From Chlorella sorokiniana (Eukaryota > Chlorophyta > Trebouxiophyceae > Chlorellales > Chlorellaceae), in assembly GCA_025917655.1 (NCBI GenBank), contig CP084613.1:1-64000 (forward strand): 64,000 bases of DNA, written 5' to 3'. The number at the start of each line of letters is the position of its first letter. The stretch's first letter is position 1. The notes beneath the pieces were generated by a model. The model had not been told where the DNA came from. It did not search any database and worked only from the letters and a program-made list of their open reading frames with translations. The position numbers and the translations under genes are program-made. Positions 61,667 to 64,000 of this stretch are shown in pieces.

Positions 61667-64000
61667 TCAGGGATCAGACTCAAATGCATGCATCAAAATT
61701 TTGGGAAGAATCTCTGAGGGAAGGGACACACCGGTACTCAGCTTGGCGCGGCGCAGACGGAGCAGCGCGGTGCGCAACTGCGCTGCCTCATCAGGCACCA
61801 GCCGCTGCACAGCCTGACGAGCCTGGTCCGCAGACCGGCTCAACGCAGAGGGCACAGCGCGCAGCAGGCCGGGGCAGGGGGTGGGGATGTGCTGCCACTC
61901 CAAGGCAGACAGGGGGCCATGACCGATCACGAAATCTGCCAGCAGCGGCAGCCCACGAGGACCGGCTGCGAGCAGGGCCGACAAGTCGCTCAGCCGGGCG
62001 CCCGCTGCTGCATGCAGCAATCGGCGGGCGGTCTGGCGGTGCTCAGCAGTGTCCTCGGACAGAGCCACCACAAGAGGCAGGCGCCCCTCCAAATCAAACC
62101 AACATGCAGCTGCCTTGAGGTCGTTGGATGACAGCAGCGCCTGCACCGAAGCCGCGTGGCCTTCCTCGGCCGCCACATGCAGCGGAAGGGAGCCTTTGCC
62201 ATTCGCACACATCGCCGCCTCAGGCGCAACTGCCAGCAGCGCCTCCACCACCGCTACATGGCCGTTGAATGCTGCCAGATGCAGCGGTAGATCGCCATCA
62301 AAATCCCTTACTAGCACAGTGCCATGGTCGCTGTCTGCCGCCAACAGTGCCTCCACCACGGCTGTGTGGCCATTCCATGCTGCAAAATGCAGCGGCAGCC
62401 AACCATCTGTAGCCTTTGCCAGCAACGTGCCATTGCCGCTGTCTGCAGCCAGCAGCGCCTCCACCACCGCTGCGTAGCCGTACCTTGCTGCCAGATGCAG
62501 CGGCACACAGCCATCAGCATCCCTCGCCAGCAACGTGGCATGGCCGCTGTCTGCCGCCAGCAGCGCCTTTGCCACGGCGGTGCGGCGTTTGTCTGCATGA
62601 TGCAGCAGCAGCCAGCCTGCTGCATGATGCAGCGGCACCCTGCCATTTGCATCTGTTGCCAGCAACGAGCCATGTCCGCTGTCTGCCGCCAGCAGCGCCT
62701 CCACCACCGCAGCGTGGCCGTTCTCTGCTGCGTGGTGCAGCGGCAAGCAGCCATCTGCATCCGTCGCCAGTAACGTGCCATGTCCGCTGTCTGCCGCCAG
62801 CAGCGCCTTTGCCACCGCTACATGGCCGTGCCCTGCCGCCAGATGCAACGGCAACTCGCCTTTTGAGTCCCTCGCCAGTAATGTGGCACGGCCGCTGTCT
62901 GCCGCCAGCAGCGCCTCCACCACCTTTACGTGGCCGTGTATTGCTGCCAGATGCAGCGGCAGAAAACAAGCAGCCTTCGCCAGCAACGTGCCGAGGCCGC
63001 TGTCTGCAGCCAGCAGCGCCTCCACCACCGCTACGTGGCCGTGAATTGCTGCCAGATGCAGCGGCACCCTGCCCCTTGCATCCCTCGCCAGCAACGTGCC
63101 ATGGCCGCTGTCTGCCGCCAGCAGCGCCTCCACCACCGCTACGTGGCCGTCCTCTGCCGCCACATGCAGTGGCAAACAGGCCTGCACAGCTGCAACCACC
63201 AGGCTGGCAGGGCCTGCCGCCAGCAGTGCTCGAGTTGCCAGGCTGTTGCCACGCATGACTGCCCGAACTAGGAGATTATCCAGGATTAGGCGCCTTGCCG
63301 ACCGTTCCCTGCAGAGTTTGCGTCCCAGCAAGGCTGGATCGACCGTGAGCAAGAGTTGCAGCGCAGCGTTGTGGTGCTCGTCAATCGCCGCAGCCATCAG
63401 ACGCCAGATATCATGTTCAGAGGGCCGCGATCCTGAAAAAAGCAAAAAGTAAGTCGAAGTTTTGTAACCCGCAGTAAAACAAAGGCGGCGCGAAGGCTTC
63501 TCTTCAAACCAGCATTGCATTTTGTTTGTCACTTGCAATCCTCACCATAATCGCGAGCGCAGTCTGCAAGCTGCTGCAGCACAACATGTAGTGGCTCCTT
63601 TGACAGGATGCCGTCATCAAGCAAGCCCAAGCGCAACCTGCAAGTCATGCAGCATATGATTTCAGCTATGCCCTGCGTGGACTGCCAGCATGCACAAAGC
63701 GCGGCGTGCACGTACCACAACAGGCAGGCACTTGGCTGTGACAGCTCGCCCCCCTTGTGACGAAGATTGGCTGCGGAAAGATCTTTCCCCGCATCCAACG
63801 CTGCCTTTACTGCGAGTGGGCTTGAACATCAAATGACATCATGGTCAACAGTGACAACATCGCCCCTGCACCCAAGTAGCAGCCGCTGGCGGAGCGCCGC
63901 ATCCACGGAGGCCGCCCTCACCGGTCACTGCATCGCACACAACGGCGGCAGCCTGCTCCGTGATAAAAGGTGCAATCTCGTGCATCTCATCGTTACAGTG
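61667..64000 (-). CDS. Ankyrin-repeat protein, tandem copy 3 (runs off window)
   Basis: This is the best preserved copy: the last exon is open without a break from about 63433 to 61667. Upstream exons are about 63640-63545 (LGLLDDGILSKEPLHVVLQQ), about 63812-63715 (VKAALDAGKDLSAANLRHKG), and from 63934 past the window edge (HCNDEMHEIAPFITEQAAAV). After SEHDIWRLMAAAIDEHHNAA come about ten ankyrin units of 36 residues (VPLHLAAIHGHVAVVEALLA, then ADSGHGTLLARD). The C-terminal block follows (LPLLADFVIGHGPLSALEWQ … LPSEILPKILMHAFESDP). The first exon lies beyond 64000. One unit near 62590 is irregular. Function is unknown; ankyrin arrays are protein-binding scaffolds. Confidence 0.85.
62230..63200 (-). 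repeat. 108-bp ankyrin coding repeats, copy 3
   Basis: About nine tandem 108-bp units with very similar DNA sequence, one of them interrupted by an extra short duplicated segment at about 62590-62635. Confidence 0.85.

Larger units (their letters stand above)
58480..64000 (-). repeat. Tandem segmental duplication, ~2.82 kb unit
   Basis: The 3' ends of copies 2 and 3 lie at 58845 and 61667, 2,822 bases apart. Intergenic and 3' flanking sequences are nearly identical between about 58300-58900 and 61090-61720, including GGGAGTCAACATTGGCCACA and ATGCATGCATCAAAATTTTG. Copy 1 shares the genes' architecture but its 3' flank is more diverged. The duplication unit therefore covers a whole gene with both flanks. 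Confidence 0.85.

Noticed and set aside
59380-63200. CRISPR-like pattern of regularly spaced near-identical segments
   Set aside because: The 108-bp period is a coding repeat (36 residues, ankyrin consensus) in a eukaryotic gene, with no unique spacers or cas genes.
55782-64000. Virus-derived ankyrin genes or a mobile element
   Set aside because: Large algal viruses carry ankyrin genes, but these are spliced, GC-rich like their neighbours, arranged in tandem with host-like flanks, and have no terminal repeats, integrase, reverse transcriptase or capsid gene nearby.

Overview
The window begins at the left end of a chromosome: bases 1 to about 200 are CCCTAAA telomere repeats, the green-plant type. 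It then carries a GC-rich, intron-dense eukaryotic nuclear genome. Genes have many short exons, GT-AG introns of about 60-400 bases and two likely GC-AG introns. Calvin-cycle and plant-type chloroplast genes point to a unicellular green alga, most likely a Chlorella-like trebouxiophyte. No virus-like element, insertion sequence, CRISPR array, tRNA or rRNA was recognised.

Layout. After about 1.1 kb of gene-poor subtelomere comes a small hydrophilic LEA-like gene (+), then a 12 kb coiled-coil gene of roughly 28 exons (-). Next are a polytopic membrane protein (+), a secreted, probably GPI-anchored protein (+), and chloroplast sedoheptulose-1,7-bisphosphatase (-). These are followed by the SAGA coactivator ADA2 (+) and phosphatidylinositol synthase (-), whose longest intron holds a small two-exon gene on the opposite strand. 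A DnaJ-type zinc-finger protein (+), a MYND-finger protein (+) and a DUF3611 plastid membrane protein (-) come next. The 17 kb, roughly 52-exon gene for the spliceosomal helicase BRR2 (+) occupies 38.6-55.5 kb. The last 8.2 kb is a head-to-tail array of three ankyrin-repeat genes (-), the third running off the window.

Most neighbours are convergent or divergent pairs, so several 300-1000 base gaps probably act as shared promoters. The genes do not form one pathway. They cover carbon fixation (SBPase), transcription (ADA2), splicing (BRR2), lipid synthesis (PIS) and plastid membrane or chaperone functions.

The most pervasive oddity is that conserved, presumably essential genes (SBPase, BRR2 and others) lose frame repeatedly by one base inside short G/C or A runs. 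This looks like uncorrected consensus error rather than decay, and any automatic gene model of this window will be wrong at these places. The most interesting biology is the antisense gene nested in the PIS intron, and the recently expanded ankyrin array with its 36-residue (108 bp) unit and a shared N-terminal segment I cannot assign.
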